A DNA stretch of 64,000 nucleotides, taken from assembly GCF_003008555.2 (NCBI RefSeq), contig NZ_CP027665.1, positions 2,542,001-2,606,000 of the forward strand, written 5' to 3'. The position numbers and the translations under genes were made by a program. How positions within the stretch are numbered: position 1 is the first letter of the stretch; the number at the start of each line of letters is the position of its first letter. Shown in pieces: positions 63,831 to 64,000 of the stretch. The notes below the pieces were generated by a model. It had not been told where the DNA came from and did not search any database. It saw nothing but the letters and a program-made list of their open reading frames with translations. The stretch comes from Pukyongiella litopenaei (lineage in GTDB: Bacteria; Pseudomonadota; Alphaproteobacteria; Rhodobacterales; Rhodobacteraceae).

Positions 63831-64000
63831 GTTTACTCCTGTTTCTATCAAGGCGCATTTCAAAGGTGGGGCCAGATCCCTTTCGCGGCCCCGCCACGAG
63901 AGACTGCGCGGTTCACATGGATGCGAAAGGATGGCCCCATATACACGCTTGGCCGCGCAGGGCAAGGGGCAAGGGATAAGGGGCAGACGGGCGGCGGGCG

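Overview
The window looks like a chromosomal segment from a GC-rich alphaproteobacterium, most likely a marine-type Rhodobacteraceae (Roseobacter group). The reasons are a Rhodobacter-type porin, a CIRCE-controlled groESL, a fused Sat-CysC, DUF1150 and DUF465 proteins beside Hsp20, an rpsF-rpsR-rplI operon whose bL9 has a long acidic tail, a methanethiol oxidase cluster, acyl-homoserine-lactone quorum sensing, and GC-rich intergenic hairpin elements of a kind I associate with this family. No tRNA, rRNA, CRISPR array, prophage or insertion sequence was recognised.

Left third (1-26.8 kb, accessory metabolism and sensing). A partial DUF1684 gene is followed by a signalling and amide-use module: an NCS1-permease/histidine-kinase fusion, a receiver-kinase hybrid, a convergent OmpR-type regulator, then formamidase (fmdA), an AmiS/UreI-type channel and FmdB. 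Next are a HEPN-domain/WYL-regulator pair on the minus strand, an exported amidohydrolase and an outer-membrane barrel. From 24.5 kb back to 12.8 kb runs a compact eight-gene minus-strand operon: TRAP transporter (dctP, dctQ, dctM), a beta-lactamase-like serine hydrolase, a fused indolepyruvate:ferredoxin oxidoreductase, an IlvD-type dehydratase, a D-2-hydroxyacid dehydrogenase and an FMN-dependent 2-hydroxyacid dehydrogenase. A divergent LysR regulator sits at its head. Together they read as uptake, hydrolysis and oxidation of an unidentified hydroxy-acid or aryl-hydroxy-acid substrate. A TetR gene follows with an internally deleted short-chain dehydrogenase pseudogene and a clear palindromic operator.

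Middle (27-39.6 kb). A translationally coupled glycosyltransferase/sulfotransferase pair is followed by a small outer-membrane barrel and a sulfur module: a cytoplasmic DMSO/biotin-sulfoxide-type molybdoenzyme, an IclR regulator, and mtoX-SCO-mauG (methanethiol oxidase with its copper and cofactor maturation partners). A DUF2161 nuclease-like protein closes the region.

Right part (39.6-64 kb) is mostly core: groES-groEL with CIRCE and terminator, a GNAT acetyltransferase, an EamA permease, an exported alpha/beta hydrolase, an orphan phnM, purE-purK, DUF465, Hsp20-DUF1150-PhzF-GT10, a small lipoprotein, sat-cysC, trxB with divergent lrp, porin, trigger factor, an XRE-luxR-luxI quorum-sensing block, a cpdB-like nucleotidase, aqpZ, a lytic transglycosylase and the rpsF-rpsR-rplI operon. 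Between tig and luxI lies a strongly strand-asymmetric G/T-rich tract that probably works as a C-rich Rho-utilisation region downstream of luxI.
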